From assembly GCA_947039275.1 (NCBI GenBank), contig CAMQYL010000022.1:1-53898 (forward strand): a stretch of 53,898 bases of DNA, given 5' to 3'. Shown here in pieces: positions 7,748-16,698 of this stretch (within the stretch, counting starts at the first letter, position 1; each line of letters starts with the position of its first letter). The notes under the pieces are model-generated. The model ran no database searches and was not told the DNA's origin. It saw only the letters and a program-made list of their open reading frames with translations. The translations under genes and the position numbers were made by a program. Origin of the DNA: Amulumruptor sp947039275. Its GTDB lineage: Bacteria > Bacteroidota > Bacteroidia > Bacteroidales > Muribaculaceae.

Positions 7748-9241
7748 CTATTTGTGGTGGGGGTGGAGGTAGGTGAGGGCTTGGCGCTGGATCTGGCTGC
7801 CGAGGAGGGAGTTGAGGGAGAGGTAGACGGTGGCGGCGGCGAGGAGCTGCTGGGGGAGGATGGCGGCGGGGTGGGTGAGCCATTGCCACTGCGGCAGGAG
7901 GGTGGCGGTCAGGATGGGGAGGTAATGGGCGGCTGCCATGGCGGCGAGGGTGAGGGGGATGTAGGGGGCGAGGTCCCAGAGCATGTGCCAGATGCTACGG
8001 GAGGTGTAGCGTGCGGCTATCTGCATGGTGGCTATGCAGCCTACGGCGGTGGCTGCGACTTGTCCCCAGAGGAATATGCGGATGCCGAGGGTGATGTCTG
8101 CGCCTGATGTGAGGGCGAGGCTGCCGATGGTGGGGATGATGGCGGCTATGGCTACACCGTCGCGGAGGGTTTCGCTGACGATGAGCACGCGCGACTTGCC
8201 GAGGGCGAGTATGTAGTTGTTGAAGACCATCGACAGGACGGTGAACACGCCGCGGAGCAGCAGTATCTGGAAGAGGACGATGGAGGCGTCCCACTTGGTG
8301 CCGAAGAAGAGGTGGAAGATGGGGGTAGCCATTACGGCGAGCAGTCCGAGGGCGGGGAAGGTCAGGTAGGCGGCGCAACGGTTCATCTTGGCGGTGGCTC
8401 TGCCAAATTCCGTGGGGTCGTCCTGTATCTGAGAGAGTGGCGGGAGAAATGCCTGTACGAGTGACTGCCCGATGGACATGATACCCATCTTGCTCCACTT
8501 GTCAGCCTGGGTGTAGAGACCGAGCGATGCCATGCCGGCGCGGTTGCCGATGAAGAAGCTGTAGATGTTGAGAAAGACGGTGTTGAGCAGCGCTGCACCC
8601 ATGACTCCCATACCTACGGAGAAGAACGACTTCAATGCCGTCCAAGAGAAGCTCCACAGCGGCCGCCATGAGGTAGTCGACCATAGGACGATGCTCTTGA
8701 CGGCTGTGAGGGCTATGGTCTGCCACACTACAGCCCATGCGCCATAGCCTGAGACGGCGAGCCATATGCCGACGATGGCTCCGGCGGTGAGTCCGATGCT
8801 GTTGGCGACGGCTATCATGCGCACCTGCATCTGCTTCATCAGGCGGTTGGTGGGGACGATGGCTGTGGCTGAGAGTATGAATGACAGGAACATCACCCGC
8901 GAGAGGGGGATGAGCCTCTCGTCGCCCTGGAACCAGTCGGCTATCAGCGGTGCGCAGAAGAAGAGGATTATATAGATCGCCACTGCCATGGCTATGTTGA
9001 ACCACATGACTGTGGAGTAGTCAAGGCGAGTGGGTGCTTTGCGCTGGATGAGGGCGGAGGAGAAGCCGCTGTCGACAAAGAGGTTGGCGAATGCCTGAAA
9101 CACGAGTATCGCGCCGACGAGACCGAAGTCATCATGCGATAGCATGCGGGCGAGTACTATGCCGGTGACGGCATAGAGGACCTGAGTCGCCACTTTGTCG
9201 ATGAGCGACCATTTGATGGTGTCGGCTACTTCGCGTTTCAT
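7748..9241 (-). CDS. Polysaccharide flippase, Wzx/WzxC family
   Basis: Inner-membrane MOP-superfamily exporter of 497 aa, predicted to flip lipid-linked oligosaccharide units across the membrane. It is hydrophobic throughout with about 12-14 helices. The N-terminal WSLIDKVATQVLYAVTGIVLARML and LVFQAFANLFVDSGFSSALIQR segments are typical of the WzxC / polysaccharide synthase family. The start at MKREVADTIKW (9241) was preferred; the frame is open to 9307, but the added proline-rich residues are translated from repeat DNA. It lies between the CDP-sugar operon and the GIN-domain gene on the same strand, so it may export the repeat unit made by that operon. Substrate unknown. Confidence 0.88.
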   Translation of the reverse strand: MKREVADTIKWSLIDKVATQVLYAVTGIVLARMLSHDDFGLVGAILVFQAFANLFVDSGFSSALIQRKAPTRLDYSTVMWFNIAMAVAIYIILFFCAPLIADWFQGDERLIPLSRVMFLSFILSATAIVPTNRLMKQMQVRMIAVANSIGLTAGAIVGIWLAVSGYGAWAVVWQTIALTAVKSIVLWSTTSWRPLWSFSWTALKSFFSVGMGVMGAALLNTVFLNIYSFFIGNRAGMASLGLYTQADKWSKMGIMSIGQSLVQAFLPPLSQIQDDPTEFGRATAKMNRCAAYLTFPALGLLAVMATPIFHLFFGTKWDASIVLFQILLLRGVFTVLSMVFNNYILALGKSRVLIVSETLRDGVAIAAIIPTIGSLALTSGADITLGIRIFLWGQVAATAVGCIATMQIAARYTSRSIWHMLWDLAPYIPLTLAAMAAAHYLPILTATLLPQWQWLTHPAAILPQQLLAAATVYLSLNSLLGSQIQRQALTYLHPHHK

Positions 9242-9294
9242 GTTCGGGTGTGGGGGCGGATGCACCCCTACTGTTTGGGCGTTTTTTCGTGGGG

Positions 9295-9380
9295 GCGGAC
9301 ATGCCACGGCATGTCCCTACAGATTGGCGGGAGGCTTGGAATCGCCTGATACGATGACGCGGCACGCCGCGTCCCTACAA
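9295..9380. repeat. Two palindromic repeats with different cores
   Basis: GACATGCCACGGCATGTC (9298-9315) and GACGCGGCACGCCGCGTC (9356-9373) are each followed by CCTACA. They show that the two core palindromes, ACATGCC type and ACGCGGC type, share the same CCCTACA flank and sit side by side between the GIN-domain gene and the flippase. Confidence 0.75.
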
Positions 9381-9392
9381 GTTGGGGGGTGG

Positions 9393-10121
9393 TTATTGGG
9401 CTTCGAGCTGTTCGATGGGTTTGAGCTTGACGCCGAGGGAGCGGGATTTGATGTCACGGGGGTTGCCGCCGAAGTAGATGGTGCCGCTCATGCCGGTGAC
9501 CGAGAGGGTCTGGGAGGCGTGGCAGTAGATGGAGCCGGTGCCGATGATGTTGCACTTGGTGGTCTGGGAGAGGAGGGCGGCGCAGTTGACGATGCCGGTG
9601 CCTGTGTTGCCTATGGAAGCTGTTGTGCACTCTCCCTCGACGGTGATGGTGCCGTTGCCGGTGAATTTCTTGACGTTGACCTCAGGGGCGTTCACGCCTA
9701 CGATGGCGAGTTTGCCGTTGCCTTCAAGTCGTGCCTGGAATTTCGGTACGCGGACATCGGTCATAGCAGTTACTGTAGAGTCGCCGTTGTTCTGTATCTT
9801 TATGAGCATAGTTGATGAGACGTGGACGGTGGGTATGTCTTTAGCTTCGAGCATGTTTTCAGACAGGCGCAGAGTGAGGCGTCCGTCCTTTTGTTCGAAG
9901 CGGATGGCAGATGCCATATTGTCAGGGGCTTCGAAATGGGCTTCCACGCTGTCGGCTGACGCTGTGGTGGAGTAGTTGACGTTGATGCCGTCAAGCACCT
10001 TCAGTTCGGTGAAATCGTTGAGTTTCAGGGAGTAGGGCTTGAGGGTCTGTGCGCTGGTAAGATGTGCCGTAAGCATGATTGCCACGGATGCGCAGAGTGT
10101 TGCTATCTTGGATGGTTTCAT
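9393..10121 (-). CDS. Secreted GIN-domain protein (DUF2807)
   Basis: A 242-aa exported protein with a Sec signal peptide (MKPSKIATLCASVAIMLTAHLTSAQ) followed by a head GIN domain (DUF2807), a right-handed beta-helix-like fold common in Bacteroidetes envelope proteins. The repeated G-N-G, T-G-T-G and N-T-G-T-G turns (for instance LEGNGKLAIVG, FTGNGTITVEG, IGNTGTGIVN) are the GIN coil pattern. Function is unknown; adhesin and envelope-stress roles have been suggested for the family. The ATG at 10121 was chosen because it begins the signal peptide; the open frame continues upstream to 10226 over the dusB end. It follows dusB by 40 nt. Confidence 0.82.
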   Translation of the reverse strand: MKPSKIATLCASVAIMLTAHLTSAQTLKPYSLKLNDFTELKVLDGINVNYSTTASADSVEAHFEAPDNMASAIRFEQKDGRLTLRLSENMLEAKDIPTVHVSSTMLIKIQNNGDSTVTAMTDVRVPKFQARLEGNGKLAIVGVNAPEVNVKKFTGNGTITVEGECTTASIGNTGTGIVNCAALLSQTTKCNIIGTGSIYCHASQTLSVTGMSGTIYFGGNPRDIKSRSLGVKLKPIEQLEAQ

Positions 10122-10161
10122 GACGATTGGTTTACGGGTATGATTGATAAGTGAGGATGTC

Positions 10162-11157
10162 TTATTGCTGGAGCGAGGGGATGATGTCGTGCTCGATATG
10201 GGTGAGGATTTCCATAAGGGCGGCATTGGTGTCGGCGCGGAGCATGGCTATGCGTGTCTGGCGGAAATCGGGTATGCCCTTGAACAGGGGGGAGGCTGCC
10301 AGATGTCGGCGTATGTGGAGTATGCCGCGGTACTCGTCTATCCGGTCAATGCTCTCCGCAATCTGACGGTGGATGAGGGCGAATTTCTCGGCTACGGTAG
10401 GCTCGACAGGCTCCTGACCGAGGGCGGCGGCTTTGAGTGAGCGGAATATCCACGGAGCTCCTATGGAGGCGCGTCCCACCATCACGCCGTCGACGCCGTA
10501 GCGGTCGAAGGCATCGCGCACCTGCTGGGGGGTGCGGAGGTCGCCGTTGCCGATAAGGGGTATGGTCAGACGAGGATTTTCCTTGACGCGGGCTATCATC
10601 TCCCAGTCCGCTTCGCCTGTGTACATCTGCGAGCGGGTGCGTCCGTGCACAGTCAGAGCCTGTATGCCGCAGTCCTGGAGCTGTTCGGCGAGGTCTACTA
10701 TTATCTTGCTGTTGTGGTCCCAGCCGAGACGCGTCTTGACCGTCACGGGGAGGCTTACGGCGCGTACCACGGCAGATGTGATCTCAAGCATACGCGGGAT
10801 GTCGCGAAGCATGCCCGCGCCCGCGCCCTTGCCTGCCACCTTCTTGACCGGGCAGCCGAAGTTGATGTCAAGGATGTCGGGGTGGGCGGTCTCCTCCACA
10901 ATCTTTGCCGCTTCTACCATCGGACCGACTTCTCTGCCGTAGATCTGTATGGCGGTGGGACGCTCGGCAGGGTCTATGGCGAGTTTGCGAGTCGTGGCAG
11001 CGATGTTGCGGATGAGCGCGTCAGCCGACACAAATTCGCTGTAGGTCATGTCGGCACCCTGCTCCTTGCAGATGAGACGGAAGGAGCGGTCGGTGACATC
11101 TTCCATCGGAGCGAGCATGACCGGACGGTCGCCTATGTCGAGATTGCCTATTTTCAT
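10162..11157 (-). CDS. dusB: tRNA-dihydrouridine synthase
   Basis: FMN- and NADPH-dependent enzyme that reduces uridine to dihydrouridine in the tRNA D-loop. It has 331 aa. The TIM barrel starts with MLAPMEDVTDRSFR. Catalytic Cys102 is in INFGCPVKKVAGKGAGAG, and VTVKTRLGWD, LTVHGRTRSQMYTG and GVMVGRASIGAPWIF supply the flavin and tRNA contacts. DusB is the subfamily I favour, from the VKKV motif. It lies 24 nt after the phosphoethanolamine transferase stop, probably in one transcript with it. Housekeeping gene, no oddity. Confidence 0.93.
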   Translation of the reverse strand: MKIGNLDIGDRPVMLAPMEDVTDRSFRLICKEQGADMTYSEFVSADALIRNIAATTRKLAIDPAERPTAIQIYGREVGPMVEAAKIVEETAHPDILDINFGCPVKKVAGKGAGAGMLRDIPRMLEITSAVVRAVSLPVTVKTRLGWDHNSKIIVDLAEQLQDCGIQALTVHGRTRSQMYTGEADWEMIARVKENPRLTIPLIGNGDLRTPQQVRDAFDRYGVDGVMVGRASIGAPWIFRSLKAAALGQEPVEPTVAEKFALIHRQIAESIDRIDEYRGILHIRRHLAASPLFKGIPDFRQTRIAMLRADTNAALMEILTHIEHDIIPSLQQ

Positions 11158-11181
11158 GTGGGATATGGGTATGATATGGGG

Positions 11182-12933
11182 TTATTTCAGCCCCGGAGGG
11201 AGCGGTTCGTGGTAGCGTTGCAGCAGCTCTTTGAGCGGCACGGCGGTGTTGTGGTCAGTCACATACATCGGGCGGAGCGGAGCGTATGTGGGGCTTGCCA
11301 AAGAGAGGCTCGTGTCTATGCGAGGAGATGTGATGTCGGCGAGCTGCAACGCCGTGTGGAAATAAGAGGATGAGGAGGACACCAGACTGTCATGATGTGA
11401 TGTGAGGATACCTAAGGCTTCGGGATGGAGGGATTGATAGCGAGGGCTGAGCCACACGATCATCGGGACGTGGATCTGCATAGCCGTCGGGATGGGAGAG
11501 GCATGCATAAACCGCTCATCCTTGGTGTCGTAGAGGTCTTCGCCGTGGTCGCTGGTGTAGAGCATCGCAGCCGGTATGTCTTCGTGCTCCGCCATTGCAG
11601 CGATGCTGTCAAGTACGTAATCCTCGGTCAGTATGGTATTGTCATATGCATTGACCATCAGCGGGCGGTAGATAGGTTTTGCCTCGAACGGACCGTCGGG
11701 GGTGAAGCGGCGCATGGATGCCGGATAGCGGTCGCGATAGTCAAAGTGGGAGCCGTAGGCATGTACCACAATGAGCTGACGGTCGGCGCGTCGGGCTATA
11801 CGGTCACGTACGTAGGGGAGCAGGTCGATGTCGGTCAGCGGATGACCGATGACCTTGTCGGCTATGTAACAGGTAGTGTCGGCTTCGGCGCAGAAAAATT
11901 CCACGTAGCTGTGGTTGGGTTTCTGAGCGGTGATGACTGCGGTGGCATATCCTGCCTCCTTGAATGCCGTTATGATGCTCTTGGACTGCGGCAGCTGGCT
12001 GTATGATGCCGCATCCACTGCGCTGAGTAGCATGGGTACGCTCTTGTGGGTGGTGTTGCTCTGGCTCATGACATAGGGGAAAGCCACGAGTCCGTCGCGA
12101 CGGCTTAGACGGGGGTTGGTAGGGCGGTCGTAGCCGAGGAGCTGCCAGTTGGCTGCGCGGGCGGTCTCGCCTATGACCAATATGACGAGCCGCGGCACAG
12201 TGTCGTTGGCTGACATCCGGGCGTCAAAGGTGTAACCCTCCGAAGTGGAGCTGTAGTTACTTAGGTCTGAAGCCACCCGGGCGGCATGACCGATGTTGTA
12301 GACTACATTGACAGGATAGAGATCATCCGAAATCCTGTAGCCGTGGGAGAATATATATGCTGCGCCGACCGCCAATGCTCCGAGAAGCATGGCGATATAG
12401 CTGACACTGCGGGATGTGCTGATCCATGCCTGAGGCAGATGGATGTGGCGCACTGCGGCTATGATGCCTCCGATGAGTCCGCCACCGTAGACCACTGCCA
12501 CGACGATGACGATGACCATAAGCCCGGCAAGCATTTCCCCGGCTTCCTCGGGATTGGTGGTCAGGAGGTTGAGGAACATGTCGGAAGCGATGACCGACCT
12601 GCCGTAGAGATAGAGCAGCACTAACTGGAACGCCGCGAAAAACATCAGTGGGAAGCACCACAGCGTCACCCTGCCGATGCGGCGTGACAGGCTCATCAGC
12701 CACAGATACACACCACCGGGAAGAAGCGTGTTGGCGAGGATTCCCCAGATGTCAAGCGGTTCGGTGATGCACAGAGCCACATTGGGGAGGAGCAGCGAAG
12801 CATAGACAAAGAGTGCAAAAAGACCCCACAGGGCGGTTTCTCGTCGTCCTGATGCAGCCAGTGGTGTTATGTCATGATTCTTTTTCCTTGCCATAAATTT
12901 CCATCTGTCAGGGTCATCCTCTGTAAAAGGCAT
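11182..12933 (-). CDS. Lipid A phosphoethanolamine transferase (EptA-like)
   Basis: Inner-membrane enzyme with a periplasmic sulfatase-fold domain, predicted to put phosphoethanolamine on lipid A or another glycolipid, which would lower negative surface charge and affect cationic peptide sensitivity. The 583-aa protein has five N-terminal membrane segments (about 34-52, 66-82, 91-110, 136-158, 177-196). The nucleophile is Thr257 in VIGETARAANWQLLGYDR. The zinc site is formed by the YTSDHGEDLYD region and MHASPIP. The TAACTTTGC promoter ends 14 nt before the ATG at 12933; a second in-frame ATG at 12894 is possible. Kdo or core sugars are alternative acceptors. Confidence 0.88.
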   Translation of the reverse strand: MPFTEDDPDRWKFMARKKNHDITPLAASGRRETALWGLFALFVYASLLLPNVALCITEPLDIWGILANTLLPGGVYLWLMSLSRRIGRVTLWCFPLMFFAAFQLVLLYLYGRSVIASDMFLNLLTTNPEEAGEMLAGLMVIVIVVAVVYGGGLIGGIIAAVRHIHLPQAWISTSRSVSYIAMLLGALAVGAAYIFSHGYRISDDLYPVNVVYNIGHAARVASDLSNYSSTSEGYTFDARMSANDTVPRLVILVIGETARAANWQLLGYDRPTNPRLSRRDGLVAFPYVMSQSNTTHKSVPMLLSAVDAASYSQLPQSKSIITAFKEAGYATAVITAQKPNHSYVEFFCAEADTTCYIADKVIGHPLTDIDLLPYVRDRIARRADRQLIVVHAYGSHFDYRDRYPASMRRFTPDGPFEAKPIYRPLMVNAYDNTILTEDYVLDSIAAMAEHEDIPAAMLYTSDHGEDLYDTKDERFMHASPIPTAMQIHVPMIVWLSPRYQSLHPEALGILTSHHDSLVSSSSSYFHTALQLADITSPRIDTSLSLASPTYAPLRPMYVTDHNTAVPLKELLQRYHEPLPPGLK

Positions 12934-12946
12934 CTGAATTATGGGT

Positions 12947-12955
12947 GCAAAGTTA
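12947..12955 (-). promoter_or_regulatory. -7 box before the phosphoethanolamine transferase gene
   Basis: The minus strand reads TAACTTTGC inside a 16-nt stretch, TTTTTGCTAACTTTGC (12947-12962), that is identical to the one in front of the BamA-like gene at 17897-17912. Confidence 0.6.
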
Positions 12956-13063
12956 GCAAAAATTCAGAGAATGGTCGGCTGGGAATAGTTTCCGAAAGTG
13001 CCATAAAGCTGTGCGGATTAGCGGAATCGGGCATTTGCATGCTATAATATCAGCGCAAAGCGG

Positions 13064-13223
13064 GGGTGTTGCAGAACTCCAAAATCACTCTAAAACTTGT
13101 AGGGACATGCCATGGCATGTCAGACTGGGCAACACATGGCGGTGTGAACCCTACAAAATGGAACTGACATGCCATGGCATGTCCCTACAAGGTGATGTAC
13201 TTCCAGTTTTTGCAACACCCTCC
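13064..13223. repeat. 160-bp composite inverted repeat (MITE-like)
   Basis: The outer arms GGGTGTTGCAGAACT (13064-13078) and TTGCAACACCCTCC (13210-13223) are inverted. Two identical 18-bp palindromes GACATGCCATGGCATGTC lie at 13104-13121 and 13166-13183, flanked outward by TGTAGG and CCTACA. It occupies most of the 421-nt gap between two divergent genes and has no reading frame of its own. A sister copy is at 33633-33783. Confidence 0.75.
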
Positions 13224-13286
13224 TATAAATGACCGAACGAACAATCAAGTCTGTAGTGCGGAATGTATGTATTTGACATCAATGGG

Positions 13287-13319
13287 TTTGGGAGATAGGG
13301 AAAGTTGATGTATTTTTGT
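13287..13319 (+). promoter_or_regulatory. Promoter for the 1104-aa AlbA_2 protein
   Basis: TTTG (13287-13290), 20 nt, then TATTTTTGT (13311-13319) is a full match to the Bacteroidetes consensus, 36 nt before the ATG. Confidence 0.7.
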
Positions 13320-13354
13320 AGGGAAAGTGACAGAAACATTAAATACCATTTTTT

Positions 13355-16300
13355 ATGAACTATCAGGATAATAAGATTTATCGCCTTGAGCGAAAGGATT
13401 TTACCGTAAGTAAGGAGGCGGGGCGTACCCTGTTTCTTGTAAATGATTCGCCTACTGAATACCCGATCAGGATTGCTCCGTTTAAATTTCAGGAAGTAAA
13501 TATCCCCGATGTATTGGTGTGCAAGTATTATAAAGGCAAATTTCATCAGGTCAAGCGCGAGCTTGTCCCTCTGCTCTATGAAGACGGCTCGGTGCATGAA
13601 TTTACTATACTGTCGCAGACGCGGGGACAAAACAGCGTCTGCAATGTGATTGATGATGCGAGCGGTGTATATTTCAGCCGTGTGCCCATCGCGGGGCGGA
13701 AGTTCAATAAGTCGGAGCGTGCCAATCTGAGAGTCAGGTATCCTGATGCGGATTCGGACGCGGACATTATCCTGGAGTTTATTGAGGAGCCAAAATCGGT
13801 CAGAAAGGTCGGCTTCAGCGTGTCAAAATTCAAGAAATTGCCGTCGGTATCGAAATTTACAAAGATGAGATGGTGGAAGACCTTTGAATCCGACACGCTG
13901 TGGACCACTGCGCAGGAGCGTGAAAGCGCGGGCAACAAATACTGGCTGCTCGATCTGCTGAGCCAGGTCATGGATGCAGCCAGATCATGGACCCGCGGCC
14001 GCAGGTCTAATCTTATGAAGGCTTTTTATGATGCTGTAATTGAAGTAATAGAGGGGTCGGATTATCTTCATGAGTTTCAGGGAGATGAGTTTGCAGCAGC
14101 TCAGTCGTCTATCGAATCGACTGCCCATAGGGCGGAAATATATATAAAGGCACTCGGGTTAATCGCAAAAGATGAGCAGAACGCTTTTGTCGCCAAGGTG
14201 TTCAGCCAGCTCAAAAACAATCATCCGATATACAGGGCGGATATACAGTTTGGTCTGCTGGGCATATTATTCTCTTTGGGCACCGAGTTGTCAGTTGATG
14301 CTATGCAGGAGATATTCGGTCTGATCAGGAAGCGCCATGCCGACCCGCATTTCGTCAAGGATTATGCCCCGGGCATCATCGCGTTCCTGGAAGCGTTGAT
14401 AGACAAGGAGTCGAGCAGGTTTTTCCCGTTTAACCGCGAGCGGCTTTCGCTTATCATAGAGGCTACAGCTCTCGAGCTGCTGATGACGCAGGGTATCAAT
14501 TTCCCTATGTGGAGCCGTCACCGGGGCATGATGTATCTCAATGCCGCGATGCTCGGCATCTGTCCTAACGAGCAACTCCTGAAAAAGGCTTATTATGCGC
14601 TGACCTCCCATATGTCATCGCCGCTCGAGTACAGCTGGAATGACACGTCGGATGTCAATATGCTGACATCGACAAAGCTTGCCAATCCCACCAATGACGT
14701 CTCGCCTAAAAATTCAATATTTGAAAATAAAGAGATGTCGCTGAGATTGAGGGGTAATTTTATGACGCTCTACAAGTCGATGGGTGAAGGTAATGCCAAG
14801 AAGGTGGTGTCACTCGTACCGGCAGGCGATATCGAGGCATGCGTCATGCTTGATGACAGACTGTCACAGAAGCTTAACGCAGATGCACAGACCATCGGGC
14901 GGCGTCCTGAACTGTGGGCTGAAATCGAGGCAGGGCTGACGAGCGACGTTGTGGTGCGTCGCACTACCAAGAAGAAGCCCGAGTCGCAGATGCTCGCTGT
15001 GGGTGACATGGTCTATTTCAGGGTCAAATCCCAGTCGGATTATGACAAATACCTCTTTGAGTGCGAGGTGGCTGGATTCCCGGAGGTGAAAGCCTCTATC
15101 AGGATGAAGGATATCGCGCGACTGCTGATCAAACGTCCTGTGGTGGATATGTTCATGAAGGACGGAGAGCCGATGGTGTTTCAGGGGAAGGTGATAAGTG
15201 CCGCCTCTCAGGCGAGTGTCGAACTGTCACTGACCGAAAAGACTCTGCAATATTATCTGCGCCGTGCCCAGGAGGACTATGACCAGGAGAGTGCGCTTCA
15301 AGCCATCGTCACAGGCAGGGTTCCGGGCAACGGAAACACCTACTTCATATTGACAGAGTCGTATTATCCGGCACTCTTCCACAATGTCGACAATCTGGAT
15401 GTGGACTGTAACAGCGTCATCAATGTCAGGGTCGACAATATCAAGCCGCGTCTTGACGAAGACAAGCTGTATGTCAACTGCTTTGAGGCTGACGGAGAGG
15501 TGGCAGAATGGTCGCCCGAAGAGGTGCAGGGTTATGTACAGGAGGCGTTTGTGGATTTGCTTCTGAACATTTCCGAAGAGGACGCTTCGGGTTTCGCATG
15601 GAGCGAGCCGGATGAGTTTGACCCGGATGCGGAGGTGTCGGGCGATGTGGATTTCCTCTACGAGGAGGAGGTGCAGCCGCTGGCGCGTTTCTTTGAGACA
15701 GCAGCGTTTCTGAAACGTAAAGAACTCGGCACGAGCTATGATTACCTTGCCTATGCCCGGCTGCTGGCAGTGCTCAGCCACGGGGATGCTGACGTGATAT
15801 CGCTTAAGCTCTCGGCTCTTGAGCTTATGGATACTTTCGCTCTGGCAGGGCGCGTGGATGTCACGAGCCTGAAGGAGTTGGAGCAGAGGACATCAAAAAT
15901 GAAGGGTGCGCGTAATGACAGGGATCTGGTGCAGATGCTCCAGACGCTCAATCTGCTTTCATATATGGAGTCGGACAAGCCTCTCAAAGACAGCCTGACG
16001 GAGGATTGCGGTCCTGAATTAGACCGTCTGCGCAGCTTGGTGGAGGCTTACAATATCGTGTCACGTTACGGTGTGCGCGGTGTGCGCCGCGAGCTCCGCA
16101 GCGAGATATTCCAGCTTGTCGGACTCAGACCGTCACAGCAATATGCCGAAACGCTTGATAACGACGAGGATCAGCTGCATGAATATAAGACCTCGCTTAT
16201 ATATCCGGCAGGCAACAAGATGAGGGCTGACGAGAAAGCGCAAGGGCGCGAGATTGCCGAAATCATCGACGGTATGCTCAATGCCGACGGCGGCACGCTT

Positions 16301-16669
16301 TATCTCGGTGTCAACGATATGAAGGTGCCCATAGGATTGAACGAGGATTTCATCTACCTGTCGCATGGCAGCGACAAGTATGATACGCGTAAGATCCGCG
16401 ATGTGTTTGAGCTGAAACTTATGGACTGCATACGCCGCAACATAGGTCTGCTGTATGACGGTCACTCGCTCAACCAGTTTATCGGTTATAGGTGGGAGAG
16501 CCGCAGCGGTCGTGACATGCTCCAGATTACCGTGACGCCTTTCCCCGGGGTCGTGCCGATGATTGACGGCAAGATATTCATCCGTGATAAGAGTTCGACA
16601 GTGCCCCTTAAAGGCAAGGGCGAGATCGAGAAATATGCCGCCAAGCGCCAGCAGCGTTTCAAGGCGTGA
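13355..16669 (+). CDS. Large protein with OB-like modules and a C-terminal Schlafen/AlbA_2 domain
   Basis: A 1104-aa soluble protein without signal peptide. Its last 165 residues match the AlbA_2 (Schlafen-like, often annotated ATP-binding) domain: HEYKTSL at 942-948, then an REIAEIIDGMLNADGG helix-turn with Gly979-Gly980, TLYLGVNDMKVPIGL, and a closing MIDGKIFIRDKSSTVPL. Residues about 560-720 hold two or three short beta-rich blocks (GDMVYFRVKSQSDYDKYLFECEV, MVFQGKVISAASQASVELSL, QAIVTGRVPGNGNTYFILTE) that look like S1/OB folds; a similar block lies near the N-terminus. Residues 170-430 are helical. This suggests nucleic-acid binding, but no function is known to me. It is monocistronic, with its own promoter and repeat elements upstream. 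Confidence 0.7.
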   Translation: MNYQDNKIYRLERKDFTVSKEAGRTLFLVNDSPTEYPIRIAPFKFQEVNIPDVLVCKYYKGKFHQVKRELVPLLYEDGSVHEFTILSQTRGQNSVCNVIDDASGVYFSRVPIAGRKFNKSERANLRVRYPDADSDADIILEFIEEPKSVRKVGFSVSKFKKLPSVSKFTKMRWWKTFESDTLWTTAQERESAGNKYWLLDLLSQVMDAARSWTRGRRSNLMKAFYDAVIEVIEGSDYLHEFQGDEFAAAQSSIESTAHRAEIYIKALGLIAKDEQNAFVAKVFSQLKNNHPIYRADIQFGLLGILFSLGTELSVDAMQEIFGLIRKRHADPHFVKDYAPGIIAFLEALIDKESSRFFPFNRERLSLIIEATALELLMTQGINFPMWSRHRGMMYLNAAMLGICPNEQLLKKAYYALTSHMSSPLEYSWNDTSDVNMLTSTKLANPTNDVSPKNSIFENKEMSLRLRGNFMTLYKSMGEGNAKKVVSLVPAGDIEACVMLDDRLSQKLNADAQTIGRRPELWAEIEAGLTSDVVVRRTTKKKPESQMLAVGDMVYFRVKSQSDYDKYLFECEVAGFPEVKASIRMKDIARLLIKRPVVDMFMKDGEPMVFQGKVISAASQASVELSLTEKTLQYYLRRAQEDYDQESALQAIVTGRVPGNGNTYFILTESYYPALFHNVDNLDVDCNSVINVRVDNIKPRLDEDKLYVNCFEADGEVAEWSPEEVQGYVQEAFVDLLLNISEEDASGFAWSEPDEFDPDAEVSGDVDFLYEEEVQPLARFFETAAFLKRKELGTSYDYLAYARLLAVLSHGDADVISLKLSALELMDTFALAGRVDVTSLKELEQRTSKMKGARNDRDLVQMLQTLNLLSYMESDKPLKDSLTEDCGPELDRLRSLVEAYNIVSRYGVRGVRRELRSEIFQLVGLRPSQQYAETLDNDEDQLHEYKTSLIYPAGNKMRADEKAQGREIAEIIDGMLNADGGTLYLGVNDMKVPIGLNEDFIYLSHGSDKYDTRKIRDVFELKLMDCIRRNIGLLYDGHSLNQFIGYRWESRSGRDMLQITVTPFPGVVPMIDGKIFIRDKSSTVPLKGKGEIEKYAAKRQQRFKA

Positions 16670-16698
16670 CGGGTGCCATTTTGTCGGATTTGACAGGG

